Shown here piece after piece: positions 1-7,676 of a DNA stretch of 20,104 bases. This DNA comes from JBKHYG01 sp046565595 (GTDB lineage: Bacteria; Actinomycetota; AC-67). The notes beneath the pieces are model-generated. The model ran no database searches, had not been told where the DNA came from, and saw only the letters and a program-made list of their open reading frames with translations. The translations under genes were made by a program, and so were the position numbers. The DNA is taken from NCBI GenBank assembly GCA_046565595.1, contig JBKHYG010000041.1:1-20104 (forward strand). Direction: 5' to 3'. How positions within the stretch are numbered: the stretch's first letter is position 1; each line of letters starts with the position of its first letter.

Positions 1-79
1 AGTTCGCCGCCTGTGAAGCGTTGCCCACGAAGAACTCGACATGATCGATGCCGAGGATCGGGAAGACATCGTCGCTCAT
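1..79 (-). CDS. hppD: 4-hydroxyphenylpyruvate dioxygenase, N-terminal fragment
   Basis: Only the first 26 codons lie in the window; the gene runs off the left edge. The reading begins ATG-AGC-GAC-GAT and gives MSDDVFPILGIDHVEFFVGN followed by ASQAAN. The pattern G-[IM]-D-x-V-E-F-x-V-G-N-A-x-Q-A-A is the characteristic N-terminus of 4-hydroxyphenylpyruvate dioxygenase, the Fe(II) enzyme that converts 4-hydroxyphenylpyruvate to homogentisate in tyrosine catabolism. An AGGAG ribosome binding site (86-90, minus strand) overlaps the stop codon of the upstream spoVS gene, so the two are probably cotranscribed and translationally coupled. The metal ligands lie outside the window, so another vicinal-oxygen-chelate enzyme such as 4-hydroxymandelate synthase, which shares this N-terminus, is possible. 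Confidence 0.72.
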   Translation of the reverse strand, partial: MSDDVFPILGIDHVEFFVGNASQAAN

Positions 80-88
80 GTGGCGCTC

Positions 89-445
89 CTAGTCAGAGGT
101 TCGGGTCTCCTCCAGGTTAGCGCCGTCTGAAGACCCTGCACGAAGATGTCCGTCCGAAGAGGCGCAGTCGAGTCCACCCACCGCAGGCCGGGTCGCTATC
201 TCGAAGCGGAGAGCGGTGCGGACGATCCCGTTGAACTCGACCTCGGTGAACCCGGGGGCGCAGACCAGATCGACCCCCTCGGGGCGCATGAAAGATCGAG
301 CGATGGCGATCGCCTTGATGGCTTGATTCGTGGCCGCGGCGCCTATGGCCTGAACGACCGCGAGGCCTTCGTCACGGATCAAGCCAGCGATCGCCCCAGC
401 GACCGCGTGGGGGTTCGACATCTTCGAGACCTTGAGGACGGTCAT
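89..445 (-). CDS. spoVS: Stage V sporulation protein S (SpoVS) family protein
   Basis: This 118-residue protein starts MTVLKVSKMSNPHAVAGAIA and continues with the conserved SpoVS core: a Q-A-I-G-A-x-A-x-N-Q-A-x-K-A-x-A-I-A-R stretch, then the G-V-D-L-V-C-x-P-x-F-T-E-V segment. SpoVS proteins are small Alba-like domains needed for spore coat and septation steps in Bacillus; outside spore formers their role is unknown. The ATG at 445 is preferred over an in-frame codon at 472 because the protein family begins at M-x-V-L-K-V-S and an AAAGGG motif lies upstream. The family core ends near residue 88; about 30 further residues, rich in Ser, Gly and Asp, form an unusual C-terminal tail. The TAG stop overlaps the ribosome binding site of hppD downstream. 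Confidence 0.85.
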   Translation of the reverse strand: MTVLKVSKMSNPHAVAGAIAGLIRDEGLAVVQAIGAAATNQAIKAIAIARSFMRPEGVDLVCAPGFTEVEFNGIVRTALRFEIATRPAVGGLDCASSDGHLRAGSSDGANLEETRTSD

Positions 446-527
446 CCCCACACCCTTTCGAATGAGGAACAACGCCTCCCAGGGCGGCCGAACCTGGGTT
501 AGCGAGCAGCGGTGGGTTACTGCTCTA

Positions 528-557
528 AGCCTACTCTCAGGCTGGGCTATATGACAA
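528..557 (-). promoter_or_regulatory. Candidate promoter for spoVS-hppD
   Basis: On the minus strand a TTGTCA hexamer (552-557) is followed after 18 bases by TAGGCT (528-533). These match the vegetative -35 (TTGACA, 5 of 6) and the TANNNT form of the actinobacterial -10. Transcription would start near 521 and leave a leader of about 75 bases, which contains a 6-bp inverted repeat CCCAGG/CCTGGG at 478-498. The promoter begins 15 bases beyond the recX stop. It is the best match in the 126-base gap between recX and spoVS but is read by eye only. Confidence 0.38.
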
Positions 558-571
558 GGCTGTCAGGATTC

Positions 572-1069
572 CTATAGCTGCTCCGCTGTCAGACCTCTTA
601 GCGCCTCTCTGGTCGCATCTAGGCAGACATCAGGCGGGAATCCCTTCCGGGCAAGGAATCCCAAGAGTCGCCGGTAGGCCACCTCATTGGGCAGGCCTTC
701 AAGCCGCTTGGCACGCTTGCGGGCAGATGCGACCGCCCGGTCGTGATCGGTGATCGCCAGGTCGAGGCCCGTTTCGGTTGCCATCTCGGGCTCGACGCCT
801 CGTCGGACCAGTTCCATCCGCACCCGACGAGATCCCATCCCCCGCTCACTAGCGGCGAGTTCTGCGAAGCGTTCGGCGAAGCGTCTGTCGTTCAGCAGGT
901 CCTTCGAGACCAGTCTGTCTATGACCCACTCGACCGTCTCGATGCTGAAACCGCGAGCCACGAGGCGCGCGCGCAGATCGGCGGTAGTGCGATCTTGGCG
1001 CTCGATCAACCGGATGGCCGCCCGCTGAGCGGCCATCCGGTCGAGGGGGTCGACCGAGCGTGGGCTCAC
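572..1069 (-). CDS. recX: Regulatory protein RecX
   Basis: The 165-residue product belongs to the RecX family, small helical proteins that bind in the RecA filament groove and limit RecA activity. Visible family features are the R-x-H/T-x2-E/D-L-R-x-x-L-x-x-[KR]-G-F repeat near residues 29-42 (TTADLRARLVARGFS), the L-x-D-x-R-F-A-E-x-F segment near residues 60-70, and the C-terminal Y-R-R-L-L-G-F-L-A-R-K-G-F repeat. The start is placed at GTG 1069, which overlaps the recA stop as GTGA; reading further upstream would only re-read recA in another frame. An in-frame ATG at 1036 is the alternative. The recA-recX pair is the usual arrangement, and overlap keeps RecX output tied to RecA. Confidence 0.88.
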   Translation of the reverse strand: MSPRSVDPLDRMAAQRAAIRLIERQDRTTADLRARLVARGFSIETVEWVIDRLVSKDLLNDRRFAERFAELAASERGMGSRRVRMELVRRGVEPEMATETGLDLAITDHDRAVASARKRAKRLEGLPNEVAYRRLLGFLARKGFPPDVCLDATREALRGLTAEQL

Positions 1070-2100
1070 TGCTCTTGTGTGTCTTCCTCGATCTCCGCGG
1101 CGTCCAGGCTCTCCTTGGGAACCAAGCCCAGGGTGTCTCGGATCCGCTTCTCGATCTCGAGGGCGATGTCGGGATTCTCTTGCAGGAAGGTTCTCGCGTT
1201 CTCGCGGCCCTGACCAAGCTGTGTGCCGTCGTAGGTGAACCATGCTCCTGACTTCTTCACGAGACCGTGATCAACTCCGACATCTAGAAGCGTCCCTTCC
1301 TTGCTGATCCCCTTGCCGTACATGATGTCGAACTCTGCGATACGGAAGGGAGCTGCCACCTTGTTCTTGACGATCTTGGCGCGCACACGGCTGCCTACGA
1401 CTTCCTCTCGGTCCTTGAGGTTCTCGATCCGGCGAACATCCACCCGGACCGAACAGTAGAACTTGAGTGCGCGACCGCCGGGCGTCGTCTCGGGGCTGCC
1501 GAACATGACACCGATCTTCTCGCGCAGCTGGTTGATGAAGATGACGGTCGTGTTGGACTTGCTCATGTTGCCAGACAGTTTGCGTAGCGCCTGAGACATG
1601 AGACGAGCCTGGAGGCCGACGAACGAATCGCCCATGTCTCCATCGATCTCGGCCTTCGGGACCAGGGCCGCCACCGAGTCGACCACGATGATGTCGACGG
1701 CGCTTGAGCGAACGAGGGTGTCGACGATCTCTAGAGCTTGCTCGCCGGTGTCGGGTTGGCTGATCAGCAGCTCGTCCAGATCCAGGCCCATGTTGGCGGC
1801 GTAACTCGGATCGAAGGCGTGCTCGGCATCGATGAAGGCTGCTATGCCACCTTGACGCTGGGCTTCGGCCATGACATGCATCGCAAGGGTCGTCTTGCCG
1901 CTTGATTCGGGACCGTAGACCTCGATCACGCGACCTCGGGGCATGCCTCCGATACCCAAGGCCAGATCGAGTGAGAGCGCCCCTGTCGGGATCGCGGCGA
2001 GGTTCACGACCTCTCGATCGTTCATCCTCATGATGGAGCCCTTACCGAAGTTCTTGTCGATCTGGGCTAGAGCTGCTTCCAGTGCTTTGTCGCGATCCAT
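1066..2100 (-). CDS. recA: Recombinase RecA
   Basis: Full-length RecA of 344 residues. It binds single-stranded DNA, drives strand exchange in homologous recombination and stimulates LexA self-cleavage. The N-terminal helix (LAQIDKNFGKGSIMRM) is followed by Walker A GPESSGKT at residues 63-70, Walker B around VDIIVVDSVAAL at 135-146, loop 1 near EIDGDMGDSFVG and loop 2 near FGSPETTPGGRALKF. No intein interrupts the gene. The ATG at 2100 is preceded by an AAAGGGAG ribosome binding site. The C-terminal tail is acidic (AAEIEEDTQEQ), as in most bacterial RecA proteins. Its promoter carries a LexA box and recX overlaps its stop codon. Confidence 0.98.
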   Translation of the reverse strand: MDRDKALEAALAQIDKNFGKGSIMRMNDREVVNLAAIPTGALSLDLALGIGGMPRGRVIEVYGPESSGKTTLAMHVMAEAQRQGGIAAFIDAEHAFDPSYAANMGLDLDELLISQPDTGEQALEIVDTLVRSSAVDIIVVDSVAALVPKAEIDGDMGDSFVGLQARLMSQALRKLSGNMSKSNTTVIFINQLREKIGVMFGSPETTPGGRALKFYCSVRVDVRRIENLKDREEVVGSRVRAKIVKNKVAAPFRIAEFDIMYGKGISKEGTLLDVGVDHGLVKKSGAWFTYDGTQLGQGRENARTFLQENPDIALEIEKRIRDTLGLVPKESLDAAEIEEDTQEQ

Positions 2101-2183
2101 GATCTCCCTTTCTGGGTTCCGGCCCTCGCCTAACGCTGACCGAACGGTACGCCTGGGGTGGGATCCCTCAAGCGGGTGCCGGC

Positions 2184-2212
2184 ACGCTAAGCGAACAGGT
2201 GTTCGAGGTCAA
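2184..2212 (-). promoter_or_regulatory. recA promoter with embedded LexA box
   Basis: On the minus strand TTGACC (2207-2212) is followed after exactly 17 bases by TAGCGT (2184-2189), a good -35 and a TANNNT -10. The spacer is almost completely filled by the SOS box, so LexA binding would exclude RNA polymerase. The leader to the recA ATG is about 75 bases. Confidence 0.7.
2192..2205 (-). promoter_or_regulatory. LexA-binding SOS box of recA
   Basis: CGAACAGGTGTTCG is a symmetrical 14-mer matching the Gram-positive/actinobacterial LexA consensus CGAAC-N4-GTTCG at every fixed position; the inner bases also fit the R-N-R-Y pattern. It sits between the -35 and -10 elements of the recA promoter. 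I found no second full box in the window. Confidence 0.88.
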
Positions 2213-2278
2213 GCATCTGGGGGTACCGTAAGGCCGACCGCCGCGGAAGTCACGGATGGGCCGAACGGGAAGACCTAG

Positions 2279-2767
2279 TCACAAGATCTCGTAGCGTGCG
2301 CCTCGGGGTCCTAGATGGCTTCGCACCAGTCGCACAGACCACCTAGCGGAGGGACCCGCAGGGACATCTGGGAGGCCGGCGAGCGAGAAGGGCCGCTTCA
2401 ACCTCGCCACGGTCACATGCGGTGTCTGCCCAGACGCCGGGTCCAGTCCCCCGACGCTAGCCGCGTGCGCGCACAGGGCAGCGAAGCCTGGTGCTTGCAG
2501 ACCGATCCACACGACCCTGGCTCGGGTGGGCGACGGGAAGGTGCCGCTACCGCCCGGTGTGACCTCCAGCCCCTCGCTGAAAGGCTCTAGCCCATGCTTC
2601 AGTTCCGCCGGGTCGTCGCGGTCTCCGTAGAAGGCCAGGGTGGCACGCAGGTTGGCGGCCGACACGATCCTCGATCCAGCGGGCAGATCGTGCGTGAGGC
2701 GGGCGGCGGCATCCGCCAGCCACGAGCGGACCTCTTCTGGTGGCCAGAGCGCGGCGAACAGCCTCAT
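2279..2767 (-). CDS. thpR: RNA 2',3'-cyclic phosphodiesterase ThpR (2H family), altered first motif
   Basis: 162 residues, the usual size for ThpR/LigT, a two-histidine phosphoesterase that opens 2',3'-cyclic phosphate RNA ends. The family opening R-L-F-x-A-L-W-P is present (residues 2-9), as is the second catalytic motif T-P-H-V-T-V-A-R with His116. The first motif, normally N-L-H-x-T-L, reads N-L-R-A-T-L at residues 39-44: the catalytic histidine is Arg41 (codon CGT, 2645-2647). A single base change from CAT would explain it. The ATG overlaps the cinA stop as ATGA and has no clear ribosome binding site, so translation is probably coupled to cinA. It may be inactive as a cyclic phosphodiesterase or act on another substrate. 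Confidence 0.82.
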   Translation of the reverse strand: MRLFAALWPPEEVRSWLADAAARLTHDLPAGSRIVSAANLRATLAFYGDRDDPAELKHGLEPFSEGLEVTPGGSGTFPSPTRARVVWIGLQAPGFAALCAHAASVGGLDPASGQTPHVTVARLKRPFSLAGLPDVPAGPSARWSVRLVRSHLGPRGARYEIL

Positions 2768-3987
2768 CGAAGGTGCTTGACGGCCAGACGCAGGGCCGCC
2801 GAGACGCTCCGGCTTCGGATCGTCGACCGGTCGCCGGCGAGTTCCAGTCTCCTGTCGACCACATCCTCTGGCGTAGCCAACGCGACGAAGACCTCCCCTA
2901 CAGGATGCCCGTCCTGCTCGTCCGGACCGGCGACCCCGGTGAGCGAGATCGCCAGATCCGAGCCCGTCCGTCGCCTGGCTCCCTCAGCCATCGCTCGAGC
3001 GCATCCACCCGACACGGCACCATGTTCGTCTAGCAACCGTGCATCGACGCAGAGCAGGTCACGCTTCAGCTTGTCGCTGTAAGCGATGATCCCGCCGAGG
3101 AACCAGGACGAGGCGCCAGGCACGCTGGTCAATCTGTCCGCCAGACCGCCGGCGGTGAGGCTCTCTGCGACGCTCAGCGTCTGACCGCGGGAGCCGAGGA
3201 TCGTGCCGATCTCTGCCTGCAGGCTGTCGGCGGAAAGCAGCGAGTCTGCGAACCGGTTACGCACCTCGCTCACCGCAGCCTCCACACCTGAAGCCGTATC
3301 CGGGTGTGTCGTGTCGCCGGTGAACCGGACCCGGATGAACTCGGAGTTGGCGAGGAACGACATCTCGATCTCGGGTGGCAGCGAATCCCACACATCGCGC
3401 AACCGGTCAGCGACGGCGCTCTCTGGCACCCCGAAGATGCGCACCGTTCGCGTTTCGATCCGGCCACGGTACCGGCTCGAGATCGCAGGCTTCACGCCGC
3501 GTTCGAGCATCTCTTCGAGTTCGGAAGGAACCCCTGGCAGCAGGAAGATGAGCGTGTCCTGGTGCTCGAGGAAGATCCCCGGCGCGGTTCCTAGCTTCGG
3601 CCAGATCACCTCGGCTCCCTCGAGCACATCGGCCTGCTGCAGGTTGGCTTCAGGTAGGTCTCGACCCCAGGATGCGAAGAGCTCACGCAGCCAAGTGACG
3701 ATATCTGGGTCGCGGCGGAGTTCGCATCCGATCGCTGCCGCCACGCCCTCGCGGGTCAGATCATCCTGGGTGGGACCCAGCCCCCCGGACACCACGACCA
3801 CATCGGCTCTGGCGATGCCCTGGCGAACCGCGGAGGCGATGTCCTCGAGCCGATCCCCGCAGGCGGATTGGAAACGGACGCGGACACCGAGGCTCGCCAG
3901 GAACCGGCCGACGACCGCCGCGTTCGAGTTGACCGTATCCCCCAGCAGGATCTCGTCGCCGACGCCGACGAATTCGCCGAGCATCAT
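2764..3987 (-). CDS. cinA: CinA family protein (MoCF-like plus nicotinamide-nucleotide amidase domains)
   Basis: 407 residues with the two-domain CinA layout. The N-terminal half is a MoaB/MogA-like COG1058 domain, with G-D-E-I-L-L-G-x-x-V-N-x-N at 10-22 and SGGLGPTQDDLT at 67-78. The C-terminal half is a PncC amidase domain, with A-E-S-L-T-A-G-G at 274-281 and T-G-V-A-G-P-D at 350-356. PncC domains deamidate nicotinamide mononucleotide in pyridine nucleotide recycling; full CinA may also act on ADP-ribose. The gene starts at ATG 3987 overlapping the pgsA stop (ATGA) and ends overlapping thpR. cinA upstream of recA is an old conserved neighbourhood, here separated by thpR and an independent recA promoter. 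Confidence 0.95.
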   Translation of the reverse strand: MMLGEFVGVGDEILLGDTVNSNAAVVGRFLASLGVRVRFQSACGDRLEDIASAVRQGIARADVVVVSGGLGPTQDDLTREGVAAAIGCELRRDPDIVTWLRELFASWGRDLPEANLQQADVLEGAEVIWPKLGTAPGIFLEHQDTLIFLLPGVPSELEEMLERGVKPAISSRYRGRIETRTVRIFGVPESAVADRLRDVWDSLPPEIEMSFLANSEFIRVRFTGDTTHPDTASGVEAAVSEVRNRFADSLLSADSLQAEIGTILGSRGQTLSVAESLTAGGLADRLTSVPGASSWFLGGIIAYSDKLKRDLLCVDARLLDEHGAVSGGCARAMAEGARRRTGSDLAISLTGVAGPDEQDGHPVGEVFVALATPEDVVDRRLELAGDRSTIRSRSVSAALRLAVKHLR

Positions 3988-4490
3988 CCAGACCTGTAGG
4001 CGCGCGCCAGGTAATCCGCGCCGCTAGCTATCGCGAACACGACGGCCGCCCACAGCACACCCAGCTCTATCGAGGGCGCGACCGTGCCAGCAGGCAGGAT
4101 GAAGAGTGCGACCGCGAGCAACTCGAGCCCCGTCTTCGCCTTGCCCAGTTTCGAGGCTGGGAAGCCCTTGCCGCGCCTCTCCATCGCGATCCGCAGCCAG
4201 GTGATGGCCAGTTCTCGGATCACCAGGATGATCGCGGCCCACAGCGGGAATCGGCCGACCGTCACCAGAGCCGCCATCGAGACGAGCACCAGGACCTTGT
4301 CCGCGATCGGATCCCACAGCATGCCCGCACTGGAAACCATGCCCATCCGGCGTGCCGCCAAGCCGTCGAGGGTGTCGGTCAGAGCCGCGACCGCGAAGGT
4401 CACGAAAGCTGCTCGGCTAGCGAAGGAGGTCTGAGCCAGCGTGAGTATGACGATGGGTACGGTCAGCAGCACGCGGATCCATGTGAGCAC
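3984..4490 (-). CDS. pgsA: CDP-diacylglycerol-glycerol-3-phosphate 3-phosphatidyltransferase
   Basis: An integral membrane enzyme of 168 residues making phosphatidylglycerophosphate. The CDP-alcohol phosphotransferase signature DG-x2-AR-x8-G-x3-D-x3-D is complete (D42, G43, A46, R47, G56, D60, D64), and hydrophobic segments cover most of the rest. The start is uncertain. GTG 4490 gives MLTWIRVLL, but family members usually have several residues before the L-T-x-x-R segment. The frame stays open upstream (PIPWPW before V1) to a CTG at 4535 that would overlap the preceding stop as CTGA and give 183 residues. Downstream it overlaps cinA by ATGA. The product could be another CDP-alcohol transferase, but the context and size favour PgsA. 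Confidence 0.9.
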   Translation of the reverse strand: MLTWIRVLLTVPIVILTLAQTSFASRAAFVTFAVAALTDTLDGLAARRMGMVSSAGMLWDPIADKVLVLVSMAALVTVGRFPLWAAIILVIRELAITWLRIAMERRGKGFPASKLGKAKTGLELLAVALFILPAGTVAPSIELGVLWAAVVFAIASGADYLARAYRSG

Positions 4491-4531
4491 CCAGGGCCAC
4501 GGGATCGGATGGGTAGAACGAGGTCGGGTGT

Positions 4532-5266
4532 TCAGAGCCGCCGTCCGCCTGGTCCGAACACCGCTGAGAACACCGCGCCAGGCTCGCCGGTATCTACCGG
4601 CTTGCCGTTGACCTCGATGCGGATCGCGCCACCGTCGGCGGCGACGATCTTCAGTTCGCTGCGCGCACGGAAGGTGCGTTGCTTGCCTTCGGGCAGCCTT
4701 CCCTCGAAGACCTCCTCACCGTCAACCGTGACCGCAAGATCGGTGGGTTGGAGCGAACGGAGCTCGAGGCGGATCGTCGCCGAGGCGGCGTCGATCGCTG
4801 TGCCCGTCGGTGGCGGTTCGCCGGTGCGGATCGGCTCACTCTCTGTCCCGAGCACGCCTGCCAACGCGGCGATCAGTAGCGCGAGCAGCGAGATCGCGGC
4901 TGCGAGTATCCAGCGTGCGCGCGGAGGTAACCGAACGGACCGAGCCTGCTCGTCGAGAGCCTTCACCGCGGTCCCGGTGTCCCCGACGGCTTCGTCGAAC
5001 ACCGACAGGATGATCCGTTCGTCCAGGTCGAGTAGCCGGGAGTACGAGGCCAGTTGCGCGCGCACGATCGCAGGATCGGGCAAGGCTGCGGGGTCTCTAC
5101 GCTCGAGGGTCCGGATCACTTCCGGGCGGACCTTCAACTGCCACGCAACCTCCTCGGTCGCGAGGCCTCTCTCCACCCTGGCCGCACGCAATATCGGTCC
5201 GAGGCGGTCGCTGGTGAGGCTCCCCTGGTCGAGCATCTGCTTGGGGAGTATACGGTCCTCGTCCAC
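4532..5266 (-). CDS. RodZ-like protein: helix-turn-helix, one membrane helix, DUF4115 domain
   Basis: 244 residues in the RodZ architecture. A cytoplasmic HTH_25-type domain covers about residues 21-90 (LGPILRAARVERGLATEEVA), a single transmembrane helix about 118-139 (WILAAAISLLALLIAALAGV), and a beta-rich extracytoplasmic DUF4115-like domain about 150-244, ending in the typical G-x-P-x-x-x-G-x-P-G-A-V-F region. RodZ links MreB filaments to the membrane in rod-shaped bacteria; in actinobacteria such proteins are usually annotated only as helix-turn-helix proteins, and no mreB is in view. The GTG at 5266 lies three bases after the ftsK stop. An in-frame ATG at 5236 is an alternative start. 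Confidence 0.82.
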   Translation of the reverse strand: MDEDRILPKQMLDQGSLTSDRLGPILRAARVERGLATEEVAWQLKVRPEVIRTLERRDPAALPDPAIVRAQLASYSRLLDLDERIILSVFDEAVGDTGTAVKALDEQARSVRLPPRARWILAAAISLLALLIAALAGVLGTESEPIRTGEPPPTGTAIDAASATIRLELRSLQPTDLAVTVDGEEVFEGRLPEGKQRTFRARSELKIVAADGGAIRIEVNGKPVDTGEPGAVFSAVFGPGGRRL

Positions 5267-5269
5267 CCG

Positions 5270-7639
5270 CTATACGCCTGCGTTCCGCAGCGATTCGAGC
5301 TCTTCCGGGCTGACGAGGACATCGCGTGCTTTCGGCCCGATGCTCGGTCCGACGATGCCGCGCTGTTCGAGGATGTCCATCACCCGACCTGCCTTGGCGA
5401 AACCCATGCCGAGTTTGCGTTGCAGCATGCTGGTTGAACCGAGGCCTGTCGATACGACCAGTTCCATCGCGCGTTGGATCAAGGCTTCCTCTTCGTCGGC
5501 GGGCCCTCCGTCGTCTCGGCCGCCGATCGCACCGGTCTTGCGCAGATCTATCTCGCGTGCCCCGCTCGCCACCTCTGCGAGTTCGTCGACGAAGTCGGGG
5601 TCGAGTTGCTGCTTGGCGGCACGCACGACCGATTCGATCTCGGCTTCGCTAACCGCTGCTCCCTGAACGCGTTTGGCCTTCCCGAGCGAGCTGGGCAGGA
5701 ACAGCATGTCGCCCTTACCGACCAACTTCTCTGCCCCGCCTTGGTCCAGGATCACGCGACTGTCAGATTGGCTCGCGACGGTGAAGGCGATGCGGCTGGG
5801 GATGTTGGCTTTGATCACGCCGGTAACGACATCGACGCTCGGACGCTGGGTCGCGACGATCAGGTGTATCCCGACGGCTCGCGCCATCTGAGCGATGCGG
5901 CAGATCGCGTCCTCGACATCACGCGCGGCTACCATCATCAGATCGGCCAACTCGTCGACGATGACCACGATATAGCTCATCTCTTGGTTCACAGCCTGGC
6001 CGTGGATGTTCGCCTTCCCGGCTCGTACCGCCTCGTTGAACATGTCGATGTTGCGCGCCCCGTTCAGTTCGAGGTCGCCGTAACGGTTCTCCATCTCCTG
6101 CACGACCCACGCGAGGGCGCTCGCTGCGCGTTTCGCGTTGGTGATCACCGGCGCCAGCAGATGCGGAACCTGGTTGTAGGGCATCAGCTCGACCCGTTTG
6201 GGGTCTATAAGGAGCAGCCGGACCTCTTCTGGCGTGGCTCTAGCCAGGATGCTGGTGACGATCGCATTGATGCAGGTCGATTTGCCGGCACCGGTCTGAC
6301 CAGCGACCAGGAGGTGGGGCATGGCTCGGAGGTCGACCATCTCTGAGCCGCCACCGACATCCTTACCGAGACCGACGATCATCGGATGGTCGTTGGACTG
6401 GGCTTCTTCGGAACGCAAGATGTCGCCAAGGGTGACGAGTTCGCGTTCCCGGTTAGGGACCTCGATGCCGATCGCGCTCTTGCCGGGGATCGGGGCCAGC
6501 AGCCGGATCTCGGCGGTACCTAGCGCGTAGCCGATGTCCTTGTTCAGGGACATGACCTTGTTGACCTTCACCCCTGGCGCCAACTCGACCTCGTAACGGG
6601 TCACGGTCGGGCCCTTGGTGTGGCCCGTCACCTGAGCTTCCACACCGAAGTTCGCGAAGACCGACTCGATGGTGTCCTTGGTGGCCCTGATGGTTCGAGG
6701 GCTTCCTTCCCTCGAGACGCCACGACGCAGCAGATCGAGGCTGGGAAGGTCATAGACGATCGGTGCAGCGACCTGGAGATCGCGTGGCAACCGGATCGTG
6801 TCTGCCTCTGGTTCGGGGCTTGCTGGTGACATCGCCACGAACCCGGCGGCATCCAGTTCAGCCTGCTCCTCGTCGGGGTCGAAGGAAGCGATCTCGGCTT
6901 CGAGGACGGTATCTGGGTCCTCGTCGTGAGCCGACCATTCGCTGTCCTCGTCGTCCTCGCCGCCGTCGTCTTCGTCCGTGCCTTCGCTGCGTTCGGCTCG
7001 ACGCTGACGCACCTCTTCGACCTTCTCGCCAGTGCGTTCAGCGACGGTGCCGACCGCCGACCCGATGTGGCCCCCCAGGCGTGATCCGGCCATCTTGACC
7101 CATCGGGCGATGTTGTCCAGCGCGACCCGCGCTGGCGTCTTTGTGACTACGAGCAGACCGAGTCCGGTTACGGCCAAGAGCACGACGCTCGCGCCGATCG
7201 GACTCAGGAAGCGTGCCAGCGGGCCAGCGACGATCGCTCCGACGATGCCGCCCGCTCCCCGCAACGCCTCGGCTCCGTCGGTCACATCCGGCGTGCCCTT
7301 GAAGATGTGCCACAAGCCGATGAAACCGGCAACCGTCAGCCCGACACCGAGGCTTATCCTCGGCCGCTCCGGTCCCGGTCTCGTGGTGAACATCGCGTAG
7401 GCCAGGTACCCGAAGATGAACGGCGACAGCAGGCCGCCGACACCCAGGATGCCCCTGAAGATGAGTTCCAGGCCGCGACCGACCGGGCCGACCGCGCCGA
7501 ACCAGATGCCCAGCGCACAGAGCAGCGCCAGGACTATGAGCGCGATGCCGTAGGCATCACCGAGATGTGGGCCGAACGCTGATCGCGTTCCTCCCCTTGC
7601 CTTTCCCCCAGGCGTTCGCCCCCGCTTCTTCGCTGCCAT
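5270..7639 (-). CDS. ftsK: DNA translocase FtsK/SpoIIIE
   Basis: 789 residues. The N-terminus begins MAAKKRGR and carries about four membrane helices (roughly residues 28-170). An acidic linker follows (about 205-270, many Asp/Glu), then the alpha/beta RecA-like motor with Walker A AGQTGAGKST at about 446-455 and Walker B IVVIVDELAD at about 557-566. The C-terminal gamma winged helix (about 718-780, ending GPSIGPKARDVLV) reads polar DNA motifs. The protein anchors at the division septum and pumps chromosome termini apart. The ATG at 7639 has an AGAGG ribosome binding site seven bases upstream; an earlier in-frame start would run into dapA. Confidence 0.96.
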   Translation of the reverse strand: MAAKKRGRTPGGKARGGTRSAFGPHLGDAYGIALIVLALLCALGIWFGAVGPVGRGLELIFRGILGVGGLLSPFIFGYLAYAMFTTRPGPERPRISLGVGLTVAGFIGLWHIFKGTPDVTDGAEALRGAGGIVGAIVAGPLARFLSPIGASVVLLAVTGLGLLVVTKTPARVALDNIARWVKMAGSRLGGHIGSAVGTVAERTGEKVEEVRQRRAERSEGTDEDDGGEDDEDSEWSAHDEDPDTVLEAEIASFDPDEEQAELDAAGFVAMSPASPEPEADTIRLPRDLQVAAPIVYDLPSLDLLRRGVSREGSPRTIRATKDTIESVFANFGVEAQVTGHTKGPTVTRYEVELAPGVKVNKVMSLNKDIGYALGTAEIRLLAPIPGKSAIGIEVPNRERELVTLGDILRSEEAQSNDHPMIVGLGKDVGGGSEMVDLRAMPHLLVAGQTGAGKSTCINAIVTSILARATPEEVRLLLIDPKRVELMPYNQVPHLLAPVITNAKRAASALAWVVQEMENRYGDLELNGARNIDMFNEAVRAGKANIHGQAVNQEMSYIVVIVDELADLMMVAARDVEDAICRIAQMARAVGIHLIVATQRPSVDVVTGVIKANIPSRIAFTVASQSDSRVILDQGGAEKLVGKGDMLFLPSSLGKAKRVQGAAVSEAEIESVVRAAKQQLDPDFVDELAEVASGAREIDLRKTGAIGGRDDGGPADEEEALIQRAMELVVSTGLGSTSMLQRKLGMGFAKAGRVMDILEQRGIVGPSIGPKARDVLVSPEELESLRNAGV

Positions 7640-7676
7640 TTCGATCCTCTCGCGAGTAGCGGGTACGAGCGTATCT

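Noticed and set aside
1070..1243. Upstream extension of recX into recA
   Set aside because: These codons only re-read the recA 3' end in another frame, with an Arg-rich, non-family sequence. GTG 1069 overlaps the recA stop and fits the family length.
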